Source: DATLZM01 sp035559315
Lineage (GTDB): Bacteria > Actinomycetota > UBA4738 > HRBIN12
Length of the DNA stretch: 14,337 bases
Reading direction: 5' to 3'
NCBI GenBank assembly: GCA_035559315.1
Contig: DATMBJ010000178.1
Span: forward strand, 1 to 14,337
Position numbers and translations under genes: made by a program. Below the pieces are notes generated by a model, which was not told where the DNA came from, did no database searches, and saw nothing but the letters and a program-made list of their open reading frames with translations. Shown here in pieces: positions 1-6,427 of this stretch (positions are counted from its first letter, which is position 1; the number at the start of each line of letters is the position of its first letter).

Positions 1-1
1 C

Positions 2-742
2 CTCGCGGCGACCCTCGAGCGGACCACGGCGGCGCTCGACCGGGCCGTCGCGGCCTGGGTGCGGGAGGGCGACCCGGCGGCGTGGCCGCCCCCGCGGGAC
101 GTCGTGCTGCTCGCCCTCCACCAGCAGCGGATCTACCGGGAGCTCGGCGCCCGCCGGGCGCTCGCCGAGCGGGTGCTGCGGCTCCTCCCGCCCGGCCTGC
201 GGGGCGAGGCCTGGCGGAACTCGGCCGCGCACCGGGCGCTCCTCGCGCTCCTCCCCGAGCGGGTGACGAGGACCCCGCGGCTCCGCACCCGCCCCCCGCG
301 GCCGGCCGGGGAGCTGCTCGGCTACTACCGGGAGGCGGAGCGCCGCTTCGGCGTGGCCTGGGAGGTGCTCGCGGCGGTGAACATGATCGAGTCCCGCTTC
401 GGGAGGGTGACCTCCCCCAGCTCCGCCGGCGCGCTCGGCCCGATGCAGTTCCTCCCCTCGACCTGGGCCGCCTACGGGATGGGCGGGGACGTCCGCGACG
501 ACCGCGACGCGATCCTCGGGGCCGCGAACTACCTGGCCGCCTCCGGGGCGCCCGGCGACTACCGGCGGGCGCTCTACGCGTACAACCCTTCGTGGGCCTA
601 CGTGCGGGCCGTGCTCCTCTACGCCCGGCAGATGATGCGGGAGCCTCGCTCCTTCTACGCCTACTACAACTGGCAGGTGTACGTGCTGACCCCCGAGGGC
701 CCGGAGCGGATCACCGGTCCGGGGGCCTCCCGCCACTCGTAG
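2..742 (+). CDS. Lytic transglycosylase (SLT/MltB-like), 5' end outside window
   Basis: This is a peptidoglycan-cleaving lytic transglycosylase acting outside the membrane. The reading frame is open from base 2, so the start and any signal peptide lie upstream of the window; 246 residues are visible. The SLT-type core is clear: AAVNMIESRFGRV carries the probable catalytic Glu (codon 389-391), followed by GALGPMQFLPSTW, a block DDRDAILGAANYLA typical of these folds, and AYNPSWAYVRAV. The order Glu motif, G-x-MQ-x-x-PSTW, then YN-x-S-x-x-YV is that of bacterial SLT domains. The N-terminal visible part is Arg/Ala/Leu rich and helical and is not assigned to a domain. A GTG at 59 is an internal start candidate, but the frame and codon bias continue upstream of it. 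The gene stands alone on the right side and is followed by a hairpin at 814-836. The family is confident; the natural substrate detail is not visible. Confidence 0.88.
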   Translation, partial: LAATLERTTAALDRAVAAWVREGDPAAWPPPRDVVLLALHQQRIYRELGARRALAERVLRLLPPGLRGEAWRNSAAHRALLALLPERVTRTPRLRTRPPRPAGELLGYYREAERRFGVAWEVLAAVNMIESRFGRVTSPSSAGALGPMQFLPSTWAAYGMGGDVRDDRDAILGAANYLAASGAPGDYRRALYAYNPSWAYVRAVLLYARQMMREPRSFYAYYNWQVYVLTPEGPERITGPGASRHS

Positions 743-813
743 GCGATCGCGCGGAGGACGTCGAGGCGCGCGGGGAGGCGGCGGCCGCGATCCCCGCGAT
801 CCCGGCGACGCGT

Positions 814-836
814 CCCGCCGTTCCTCTGACGGCGGG
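814..836 (+). terminator. GC-rich hairpin after the transglycosylase gene
   Basis: A perfect 8-bp inverted repeat, CCCGCCGT at 814-821 and ACGGCGGG at 829-836, flanks a 7-base loop. It lies 72 bases after the transglycosylase stop and has no T-tract, as is common for hairpin terminators in GC-rich genomes. It overlaps the candidate -35 box of the next gene, so it could instead be a regulatory dyad. Confidence 0.4.
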
Positions 837-855
837 CCGGGGACGTCGGTAGCCT
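826..855 (+). promoter_or_regulatory. Candidate promoter of the kinase-phospholyase gene
   Basis: CTGACG (826-831) and TAGCCT (850-855) are separated by 18 bases and resemble -35 and TAnnnT -10 elements. Transcription would begin near 862, which would place the GTG at 865 at the very 5' end (near-leaderless) and would leave the GTG at 856 outside the transcript. No Shine-Dalgarno sequence precedes either GTG, which fits a leaderless message. Confidence 0.4.
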
Positions 856-3237
856 GTGGCCGCCGTGGAGGGTCCCCGAACCGGAGGAGGTCGCGCGGCC
901 GCGCCGGAGCGGCCGGACCCGCTCGCCTCGCCCCCGCCCGCCTTCCCCCCGGAGCTCGCGGCCGAGGTGGCCCGTCGGGCCTTCGGCCTCGCGGGCGTGC
1001 TCGAGCCGCTCGTCTCCGAACGCGACCAGAACTTCCGCCTGGAGACCCCGGAGGGGGAGCGGTTCCTGTTCAAGATCTCGAACCCCGCCGACGACCGGGC
1101 CGTGGTCGAGATGCAGACCGAGGCCCTCCGCCACATCGAGCGCTGCGACCCCTCGCTCCCGGTGATGCGGGTCGTCCCGGCGGCGGACGGGGCTCCCTGG
1201 GCGGAGGCGGCGGGGCCCGATGGGCGCACCTACCTCGTCCGCGCCTTCACGTTCCTCCCCGGGCGGCACGTCCGGGCCGAGGACCTCACCCCGGGGGCCG
1301 TGCGGGGGATCGGCGAGGTGACGGCCCGCCTCGGCCGGGCCCTCCGGGGCTTCTTCCACCCCGCGGCCGGCTACGAGATCCTCTGGGACGTCAAGCACGC
1401 GCCCAAGCTCCGGCGGCTCCTGGGGCACGTCCCTGATCCCGGTCGCCGCGCGCAGCTCGAGCGGGTCCTGGACCGGTTCGACGAGCGGGTGGCCCCGGCC
1501 TTCCCCTCGCTCCGGGCGCAGGTGATCCACAACGACGTCACCTTGGACAACGCCCTGTTCGACGACGCCCTGCGGGTCTCGGGGATCGTGGACTTCGGGG
1601 ACATGACCCACACCGCGCTGGTCTGCGACCTCGCGGTCGCGGTGGCCGACGTCCTCCAGGGCCGGGCCGACGCGCTCGCCGCCGCCGAGGAGCTGATCCG
1701 CGGCTACGCCCGGGTCACGCCGCTCGAGGACGCCGAGGCCGAGCTGCTCGCCGACCTCGTCGCCGCGCGCCTGGCGACGGCGGTGGTGATCACGGCCTGG
1801 CGGCTCGGCCTGTACCCGGAGAACGCCGCCTACATCTCGAGCTGGGACGCGGGCGCCCGGGCGTTCCTCGACCTCCTCGAGGCCGAGGGGCTCGACGCCG
1901 TGGGGCGGCGGTTCGCCGAGGTGGCCCGGCTCCTGCCGTACCGGCGGGCTTCCTCGGACCAGCTCCTCGCCAGGCGGAGGCGGGTGCTGCCCCGCGCCCC
2001 CCTCTTCCACGAGCGGCCCGTGCACCTCGTGCAGGGGGAGGGGGTCTGGCTGTTCGACGCCGAGGGCCGGCGCTACCTCGACTGCTACAACAACGTGCCC
2101 GTGGTCGGCCACGGGCACCCGGGGGTGGCGCGGGCCGTGGCCGAACAGCAGCGGCTGCTCAACACCCACAGCCGCTACCTCCACGAGGCCGTCGTGGAGC
2201 TCGCCGAGCGCCTCGTGGCGACCATGCCGGAGGGGCTCGACGCGGTGTTCGTCGTGAACTCGGGGAGCGAGGCCAACGACCTGGCCTGGCGCCTGGCGAC
2301 GGCGGCCACCGGGCGGGGGGGCGCGATCGTCTCGGCCTTCGCCTACCACGGCGTGACCACCGCCACCCACGCGCTCTCGCCCGAGGAGTGGGCGAGGGGC
2401 GAGCGGCCCGGCCATGTCGCGCGCGTGCCGGGGCCGGACGGGTACCGCGGCCCCTACCGGCGGGAGGAGGAGGGGTGGGCGGACCGCTACGCCGCCCACG
2501 TCGAGGAGGCGGTCCGCGAGCTCGCGGATCGGGGGCACGGGCTCGCCGCGATGTACGTCGACCCGGCCTTCACCGCCGAGGGGATCCTGGTGCCGCCCCC
2601 CGAGTACCTCCGGGGCGTGGAGCGGCGGGTCCGCGACGCCGGAGGCCTCCTCGTGGCCGACGAGGTCCAGGCGGGCCACGGCCGGTTCGGGACCCACCTC
2701 TGGAGCTTCCAGGCGTCCGGGGTACGGCCCGACATGGTCGTGATGGGCAAGCCGATGGGGAACGGGATCCCCGTCGCCGCCCTCGTGCTCCGGCGGGAGC
2801 TGCTCGAGCGGTTCCCCGAGGAGACCGAGCTGTTCAGCACGTTCGGCGGGAACCCGGTGGCGGCCGCCGCGGCCCTCGCGGTGCTCGACGCGATCGAGGA
2901 GGAGGACGTCCTGGCCAGGGTCCGGGAGGTGGGGGCGTACCTCCGGGCCGGGCTCGAGGAGCTCGGGAGGCGGCACGAGGCGGTGGGGGACGTCCGGGCC
3001 GCGGGCCTCCTCGTCGGCGTGGAGCTCGTGCGGGATCGGGGCTCGAGGGAGCCGGCGCGGGGCTTCGCTCGGGCGATCCGCGAGGCGATGCGGGACCGCG
3101 GGGTGCTCCTGGGCGCGACCGGGCCCGAGGGGAACGTGCTCAAGATCCGGCCGCCGCTGGTCTTCGGCAAGGAGCACGCGGACCTGCTGCTCGCGGCCCT
3201 CGACGAGGTCCTGGAGGGGCCCCCGCCGACGGGCTAG
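856..3237 (+). CDS. Fused APH-type kinase and class-III PLP phospholyase
   Basis: This 793-residue protein has two enzyme domains. Residues about 30-350 form an aminoglycoside-phosphotransferase/hydroxylysine-kinase-like fold, with catalytic loop HNDVTLDN (Asp227, Asn232) and metal-binding IVDFGD (Asp246). Residues about 370-790 form a class-III aminotransferase fold, with GHGHPGV, LNTHSRYLHEA, NSGSEAND, ADEVQAGHGRFG, MGKPMGNG (PLP lysine Lys632), FGGNPVA and NVLKIRPP. The LNT-x-SRYLH and GKPMGNG motifs are those of the ethanolamine-phosphate / phosphohydroxylysine phospholyases (AGXT2L group) rather than true transaminases. By family knowledge, the kinase would phosphorylate an amino alcohol and the PLP domain would eliminate phosphate and ammonia. 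The substrate is inferred only. Proteobacterial relatives often carry an M23 peptidase domain between the two parts; there is none here. The start is uncertain between GTG 856 and GTG 865. The gene converges on the XRE-TPR gene with a 3-base gap. Confidence 0.85.
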   Translation: MAAVEGPRTGGGRAAAPERPDPLASPPPAFPPELAAEVARRAFGLAGVLEPLVSERDQNFRLETPEGERFLFKISNPADDRAVVEMQTEALRHIERCDPSLPVMRVVPAADGAPWAEAAGPDGRTYLVRAFTFLPGRHVRAEDLTPGAVRGIGEVTARLGRALRGFFHPAAGYEILWDVKHAPKLRRLLGHVPDPGRRAQLERVLDRFDERVAPAFPSLRAQVIHNDVTLDNALFDDALRVSGIVDFGDMTHTALVCDLAVAVADVLQGRADALAAAEELIRGYARVTPLEDAEAELLADLVAARLATAVVITAWRLGLYPENAAYISSWDAGARAFLDLLEAEGLDAVGRRFAEVARLLPYRRASSDQLLARRRRVLPRAPLFHERPVHLVQGEGVWLFDAEGRRYLDCYNNVPVVGHGHPGVARAVAEQQRLLNTHSRYLHEAVVELAERLVATMPEGLDAVFVVNSGSEANDLAWRLATAATGRGGAIVSAFAYHGVTTATHALSPEEWARGERPGHVARVPGPDGYRGPYRREEEGWADRYAAHVEEAVRELADRGHGLAAMYVDPAFTAEGILVPPPEYLRGVERRVRDAGGLLVADEVQAGHGRFGTHLWSFQASGVRPDMVVMGKPMGNGIPVAALVLRRELLERFPEETELFSTFGGNPVAAAAALAVLDAIEEEDVLARVREVGAYLRAGLEELGRRHEAVGDVRAAGLLVGVELVRDRGSREPARGFARAIREAMRDRGVLLGATGPEGNVLKIRPPLVFGKEHADLLLAALDEVLEGPPPTG

Positions 3238-3240
3238 GAG

Positions 3241-4515
3241 CTACAGCCGCTCCTCGAGGGCCAGGATCCCGCTGCGGTAGGCCTCCGAGCCGGCCTCCGC
3301 CTCGCCCCTGGCCCGGAGGAGGTCGCCGAGCGCTCGGTACGTCGCGGCAAGCTCCACCGCCTGCTCGGTCCGGTGGTAGAGGTCGATGGCGGTGCGGAGG
3401 TGCTTCTCGGCGCGCGCCGGGTCCCGCTCCGCGAAGGCCAGCCCGAGCTCGCGGTGGGCCCAGGCGAGGATCGGGACGTCCGAGTCGCCGAGGAGCGAGA
3501 TCGAGCGCTCCAGGAGCTCCACCGCCCGCGCCGGCCGGCCCTCGAGCCGCTCCACGCGGGCCAGCTCGTTGAGGGCCCGCGGCAGGTCCTTCCGGTCCCC
3601 GGTCCCCTCGAAGATCTCGACCGCCCGCTGCAGCTCCACCCTCGCCTCGGCCAGGCGGCCGGCCCGCGTGTGCACGTACCCCCTGGCGAGGTGGGCGAAG
3701 CCCAGGTCGGTCCGGAGGCGGAGCTGGCGGTACAGGTCCTCGGCCCGGGCGAGCGACCGCTCCGCCTCCCCGATCCTCCCCTCGGTCAGGTACAGGCGGG
3801 CGACGTGGACGTGCATCACCGCCAGCCGCAAGGGGTCCTCGACGCGGGGGACGAGGCGCTCGAGCTCCGCCGCGGTCTCCGCCGCCTTCCGGTACAGGCC
3901 GGCCTCGAGGTAGGAGTAGAGGAGGCCCGCGTGGATGCGGGCGAGGGCGTCGGGGTCCTCGAGCCCCGACCGCTCGATCTCCCCGAGCAGGCTCTCGAGG
4001 AGGTGGATCGCGTAGCGGACGTCGCCGAGCGAGGTGAGGCAGCGGGCCTCCCCGTCGACCGCGTCGGCCCGGACGGTGGGCGGCTCCGCCCGCAGCAGCT
4101 CGGTGGCCCGCCGATACCGCTCGAGGGCCAGCTCCGGCTGGCCGCGCCGTTCGAGCACGAGCCCGCGCCCCTCCTCGGCGCGCGCCTCGAGCCTCGGGAG
4201 GCGGAAACGCCTGGCCTCGCGGCCGATCGACCGGAACGCCGCCTCGGCCTCCTCGTCGCGTCCCTCGGAGAGCGCGACCTGGGCCTCCCGGAGCCGGAGC
4301 TCGAGCGTGGCTTCGAGGTTCCGCGGCCGCCCGGTCGCGAGCTCTTCGGGCTCGACCCCGAGCTTGGCGGCGAAGAACTCCAGGGCCGGACGCGACGGCC
4401 GCCGGCGTCCCGACTCGATCGAGCTCACGTAGGCATGGCTGTACCGGGGGGCCCCGAGCTCCCGCTGCGTGAGCCCCCTGGCACGCCTCAGGCGCCGCAG
4501 CCTGCTCCCGAGCAT
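3241..4515 (-). CDS. XRE-family HTH regulator with TPR sensor repeats
   Basis: This 424-residue cytoplasmic regulator has an N-terminal XRE helix-turn-helix (about residues 4-60, with GLTQRELG, YVSSIESGRRRPS and LEFFAAKLGV). An all-helical array of TPR-like repeats follows from about residue 70 to the end, with recurring patterns such as GRLAEARVELQRAVEIFE and GRPARAVELLERSISLL. HTH plus TPR is the architecture of the RRNPP peptide-pheromone receptors (PlcR, Rgg and relatives) and of some actinobacterial XRE regulators. The ATG at 4513-4515 is preceded by AGGAG (complement of 4521-4525), so the start is well supported. A weak -10, TACCCT, lies on the minus strand at 4550-4545. The divergent neighbour encodes a 33-residue exportable peptide, and a 27-bp dyad lies between them. 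This suggests that the TPR domain binds a peptide, but that is inference. Target genes outside this locus cannot be seen. Confidence 0.85.
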   Translation of the reverse strand: MLGSRLRRLRRARGLTQRELGAPRYSHAYVSSIESGRRRPSRPALEFFAAKLGVEPEELATGRPRNLEATLELRLREAQVALSEGRDEEAEAAFRSIGREARRFRLPRLEARAEEGRGLVLERRGQPELALERYRRATELLRAEPPTVRADAVDGEARCLTSLGDVRYAIHLLESLLGEIERSGLEDPDALARIHAGLLYSYLEAGLYRKAAETAAELERLVPRVEDPLRLAVMHVHVARLYLTEGRIGEAERSLARAEDLYRQLRLRTDLGFAHLARGYVHTRAGRLAEARVELQRAVEIFEGTGDRKDLPRALNELARVERLEGRPARAVELLERSISLLGDSDVPILAWAHRELGLAFAERDPARAEKHLRTAIDLYHRTEQAVELAATYRALGDLLRARGEAEAGSEAYRSGILALEERL

Positions 4516-4589
4516 CGTCGCTCCTGCACGAGGGGTTCACGGGAAGGGTAATCGGACGACCGCCCCGGGCGCGTGACCCCCGTCTCCTC

Positions 4590-4616
4590 AAGGTTCGGCA
4601 CGACGAGCCGAAACTT
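4590..4616. promoter_or_regulatory. 27-bp dyad, candidate operator for the XRE-TPR regulator
   Basis: AAGGTTCGGC (4590-4599) and GCCGAAACTT (4607-4616) are inverted repeats with one mismatch across a 7-base centre. The dyad sits in the 181-base divergent gap between the XRE-TPR gene and the small-peptide gene. Its centre (4603) is 24 bases upstream of the -35 box and about 58 bases upstream of the predicted transcript start, a position typical of class-I activation. It lies 88 bases upstream of the regulator's ATG. Binding by the XRE protein is inferred from position and symmetry. Confidence 0.5.
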
Positions 4617-4626
4617 AACAACGGAG

Positions 4627-4655
4627 TTGGCGATGAGGAAAGCCTCGCGTTACAT
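4627..4655 (+). promoter_or_regulatory. Sigma-70-type promoter of the small-peptide gene
   Basis: TTGGCG (4627-4632), a 17-base spacer and TTACAT (4650-4655) form a good -35/-10 pair in the most AT-rich stretch of the region (about 4611-4656). Transcription would start near 4661-4662, giving a leader of about 35 bases that contains GGAAGGGGGG (4680-4689), a Shine-Dalgarno-like sequence seven bases before the GTG at 4697. A short palindrome, CAAC-GGA-GTTG (4619-4629), overlaps the -35 box. Confidence 0.6.
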
Positions 4656-4696
4656 TCGCGCCACCGTGACCACCGCACCGGAAGGGGGGACGAGGG

Positions 4697-4798
4697 GTGA
4701 GGAGCGCGTGGACCCGCGCGGCCCTCGGCGTCCTGACCGCGCTGGCGACCCTCGCGTCGCTGGTGCTGGCCGGGAGCGCGAACTGGCCGCGCCCCTAG
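4697..4798 (+). CDS. 33-residue exportable peptide, candidate pheromone precursor
   Basis: This short ORF starts at GTG 4697 behind a strong purine-rich ribosome site and ends at TAG 4796. All its codons before the stop end in G or C, whereas the overlapping longer frame (open from 4573) has many T-ending codons over the same bases, so this frame is the coding one. The product has a charged start (MRSAWTR), a hydrophobic core (about residues 8-26) and ends LAGSANWPRP. This is a Sec signal-peptide layout, with possible cleavage after VLA (leaving GSANWPRP) or after GSA (leaving NWPRP). The gene is divergent from an XRE-TPR regulator. Phr/PapR-type pheromone precursors share this size and layout, but the role here is inferred. 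Alternatives: a single-span membrane peptide, a leader peptide, or the N-terminus of the downstream ORF joined by a frameshift. Confidence 0.62.
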   Translation: MRSAWTRAALGVLTALATLASLVLAGSANWPRP

Positions 4799-4805
4799 GG
4801 AAGGA

Positions 4806-4827
4806 GGAGGGTCCCGGGGGACCCTCC
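4806..4827 (+). terminator. Strong hairpin just after the small-peptide stop codon
   Basis: GGAGGGTCCC (4806-4815) and GGGACCCTCC (4818-4827) are perfect 10-bp arms with almost no loop; in RNA the loop would open to four to six bases. The hairpin begins 7 bases after the peptide's TAG. It has no T-tract but is followed by a C-rich run. It could terminate or attenuate transcription between the peptide and the 79-codon ORF, stabilise the peptide mRNA, or act as a frameshift stimulator. Confidence 0.5.
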
Positions 4828-4845
4828 CTCCCCCAGCGTGAGGCC

Positions 4846-5085
4846 GTGCTCCTCGGACCGCGGCGGGTGGGTCCGCCCCTCGCGCCGCTTCCCGGGGAGC
4901 GGAGGATCTACCGGCTCGGCTCCGCCGTGTTCCGAGTGTGGCTCGACCGGCTGAGCGCGGGGGCCGAGATCCTGCGGGACGGGAGCTGGGTCTGGACGCC
5001 CATCCCCTCCGGCAGCATCGCGGAGAACCCTCTCGCCCGAGAGGTCGGAGAGGAGGAGGCCGCCGCCCTCGACCTCCCGGCCTGA
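4846..5085 (+). CDS. Unrecognised 79-residue protein downstream of the small peptide
   Basis: I do not recognise this protein. The frame shows good G/C third-position bias from about 4799 to the TGA at 5083. The sequence looks protein-like: GERRIYRLGSAVFRVWLDRL, then AEILRDGSWVWTPIPSGS, then an acidic helical tail ending EEEAAALDLPA. It has no signal peptide or membrane span of its own. The start is doubtful: GTG 4846 has only a weak GTGAGG in front, and the same frame is open upstream through the hairpin. It could be translated from GTG 4846, by coupling to the peptide, or as a fusion with the peptide after a -1 shift at 4792-4795. In the last case it would be an exported domain behind a signal anchor. 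It converges on the MFS gene with a 40-base gap in which I see no clear structure. Confidence 0.5.
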   Translation: MLLGPRRVGPPLAPLPGERRIYRLGSAVFRVWLDRLSAGAEILRDGSWVWTPIPSGSIAENPLAREVGEEEAAALDLPA

Positions 5086-5125
5086 CCCCCGGGTCGGCGC
5101 GCCCGAGCACCCGCGCCCGAGCCCT

Positions 5126-6427
5126 CTAGGTCGAGAGTCCCTCCTGGCCCCTGAGCGCGGGCACCGCCGCAGGCTGGACGGTCCGTGGCGGCAGGTCGGG
5201 GCGTTCGATCAGGCCGTGCCGGCGCATCCTCTGGAGCCCGACGAGCCCGGCGACGACGGCCGCCGCCCCGCCGAGCGCGAGGGCCTCCCGCGGCCCGAGG
5301 CGCTCGGCGAGCAGGCCGGCCAGGGGGCCGCCGATCGGCGTGCCGCCGAGGAACACGATCCCGTAGAGGGCCATGACCCGGCCCCGCATGTCAGGGCGGG
5401 CGCCCACCTGGAGCAAGGAGTTCGTGCCGATCATGAACACCATGCTCGCCGCCCCCAGCAGCGCGGCCAGCGGGAGCGCCGCGCGCACGCCCGGCGCCGC
5501 AGCGACCGCCGTCGAGAGCAGGCCGAAGGCGGCGGCCGCCCAGCCGACGCGGGCGGGGCTCGGGCGCTCCAGGCGGGCCATGGCGAGCGAGGCCGCGAGC
5601 GAGCCCGCGCCCATCGCCGAGAGGAGGAGCCCGAAGGTCCGCGCGTCCCCGCGGAAGGGCCCCTCGGCGAGGAGCGGGAACACGACCGTGAAGTTCCACG
5701 AGAGCGTGGAGACCGCTGCCATCAGCGCCAGGGGGATCCGGAGCGCGGGCGTCCGCCAGACGTAGGCGAGGCCATCCCGCACGCGGCCGACGCCGCGCGC
5801 CGGGGTCGGCGCCCGGCGGAGCTCGCTCGGCCGCATCGCGAGGAGCCCGCCGATCACCGCGAGGTAGGAGATCCCGTTGACCAGGAAGCAGGCCGCGAGG
5901 CCGGCGGTGGAGATCAGCACGCCCGCGAGGGCCGGGCCGACCACCCTCGTGCCGGTCATGACCGCGGAGTTCAGGCTGACGGCGTTCGTCAGGTCCTCCC
6001 CCCGGACCATCTCGGCGAAGAAGCTCTGGCGCGTGGGGTTGTCGACGGCCGTGACCACCCCCTGGAGCAGGGAGACGGCGTAGACCATCCACAGCCGCGC
6101 CGTCCCCGTCGCGACCAAGGCCCACGAGGCGACGGCCAGCGCGGCGAAGGCGGTCTGGGTGGCGACGAGGATCCGGCGCTTGTCCCGCCGGTCGGCGAGC
6201 AGCCCGCCCCACGGCCCGAGCAGCAGGATCGGCCCGAAGGCGAGCGCCGCCTGGGAACCCAGGGCCAGGCCGCTCCCGCTGAGGCGGAGCACGAGCCACG
6301 CCGTCGCCACCTGCTGCATCCAGGTGCCGGTGACCGAGACGGCCTGGCCCGCGAAGAACAGGCGGAAGTTCCGCGAGTGGGCGACCGCGTGGAAGGTGCG
6401 GTGGAACGCGAGTCGCACCCGTCTCAC
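5126..6427 (-). CDS. MFS efflux transporter (MFS_3/EntS-like)
   Basis: This is a 433-residue inner-membrane transporter of the major facilitator superfamily, expected to have 12 helices and to export a small molecule by proton antiport. Visible signatures are the N-terminal NFRLFFAGQAVSVTGTWM, motif A after helix 2 (GLLADRRDKRR, residues 75-85), the helix-4 region DNPTRQSFFAEMV, VVGPALAGVLI in helix 5, and MRGRVMALYGIVFLGGTPIGGPLAG in the C-terminal half. These match the MFS_3 / enterobactin-exporter-like group, commonly annotated as multidrug efflux. The chosen start is GTG 6425-6427, which overlaps the marR stop as GTGA and has GAGGAGG upstream; the frame is open further up but only inside marR. 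Co-transcription with a MarR repressor suggests induction by a toxic ligand. The substrate cannot be read from the sequence. Confidence 0.88.
   Translation of the reverse strand: MRRVRLAFHRTFHAVAHSRNFRLFFAGQAVSVTGTWMQQVATAWLVLRLSGSGLALGSQAALAFGPILLLGPWGGLLADRRDKRRILVATQTAFAALAVASWALVATGTARLWMVYAVSLLQGVVTAVDNPTRQSFFAEMVRGEDLTNAVSLNSAVMTGTRVVGPALAGVLISTAGLAACFLVNGISYLAVIGGLLAMRPSELRRAPTPARGVGRVRDGLAYVWRTPALRIPLALMAAVSTLSWNFTVVFPLLAEGPFRGDARTFGLLLSAMGAGSLAASLAMARLERPSPARVGWAAAAFGLLSTAVAAAPGVRAALPLAALLGAASMVFMIGTNSLLQVGARPDMRGRVMALYGIVFLGGTPIGGPLAGLLAERLGPREALALGGAAAVVAGLVGLQRMRRHGLIERPDLPPRTVQPAAVPALRGQEGLST

Noticed and set aside
664..3177. An open minus-strand frame of over 800 codons opposite the kinase-phospholyase gene
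   Set aside because: It is the antisense shadow typical of very GC-rich genes. It has no recognisable domain and is rich in Pro/Arg/His, while the plus strand encodes a complete two-domain enzyme.
3373..4551. Plus-strand open frames opposite the XRE-TPR gene
   Set aside because: They are mirror frames with no domain signature and low-complexity Arg/Pro/Gly composition.
4573..4845. N-terminal extension of the 79-codon ORF back to GTG 4573
   Set aside because: The bases include the dyad, the promoter and the peptide gene. Third positions are poor in G/C there (cct, cgt, gct, ggt), so this stretch is not coding in that frame.
5086..5125. Possible bidirectional terminator between the 79-codon ORF and the MFS gene
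   Set aside because: Only short GC-rich arms with 4-bp matches are visible, not better than expected by chance in this base composition.
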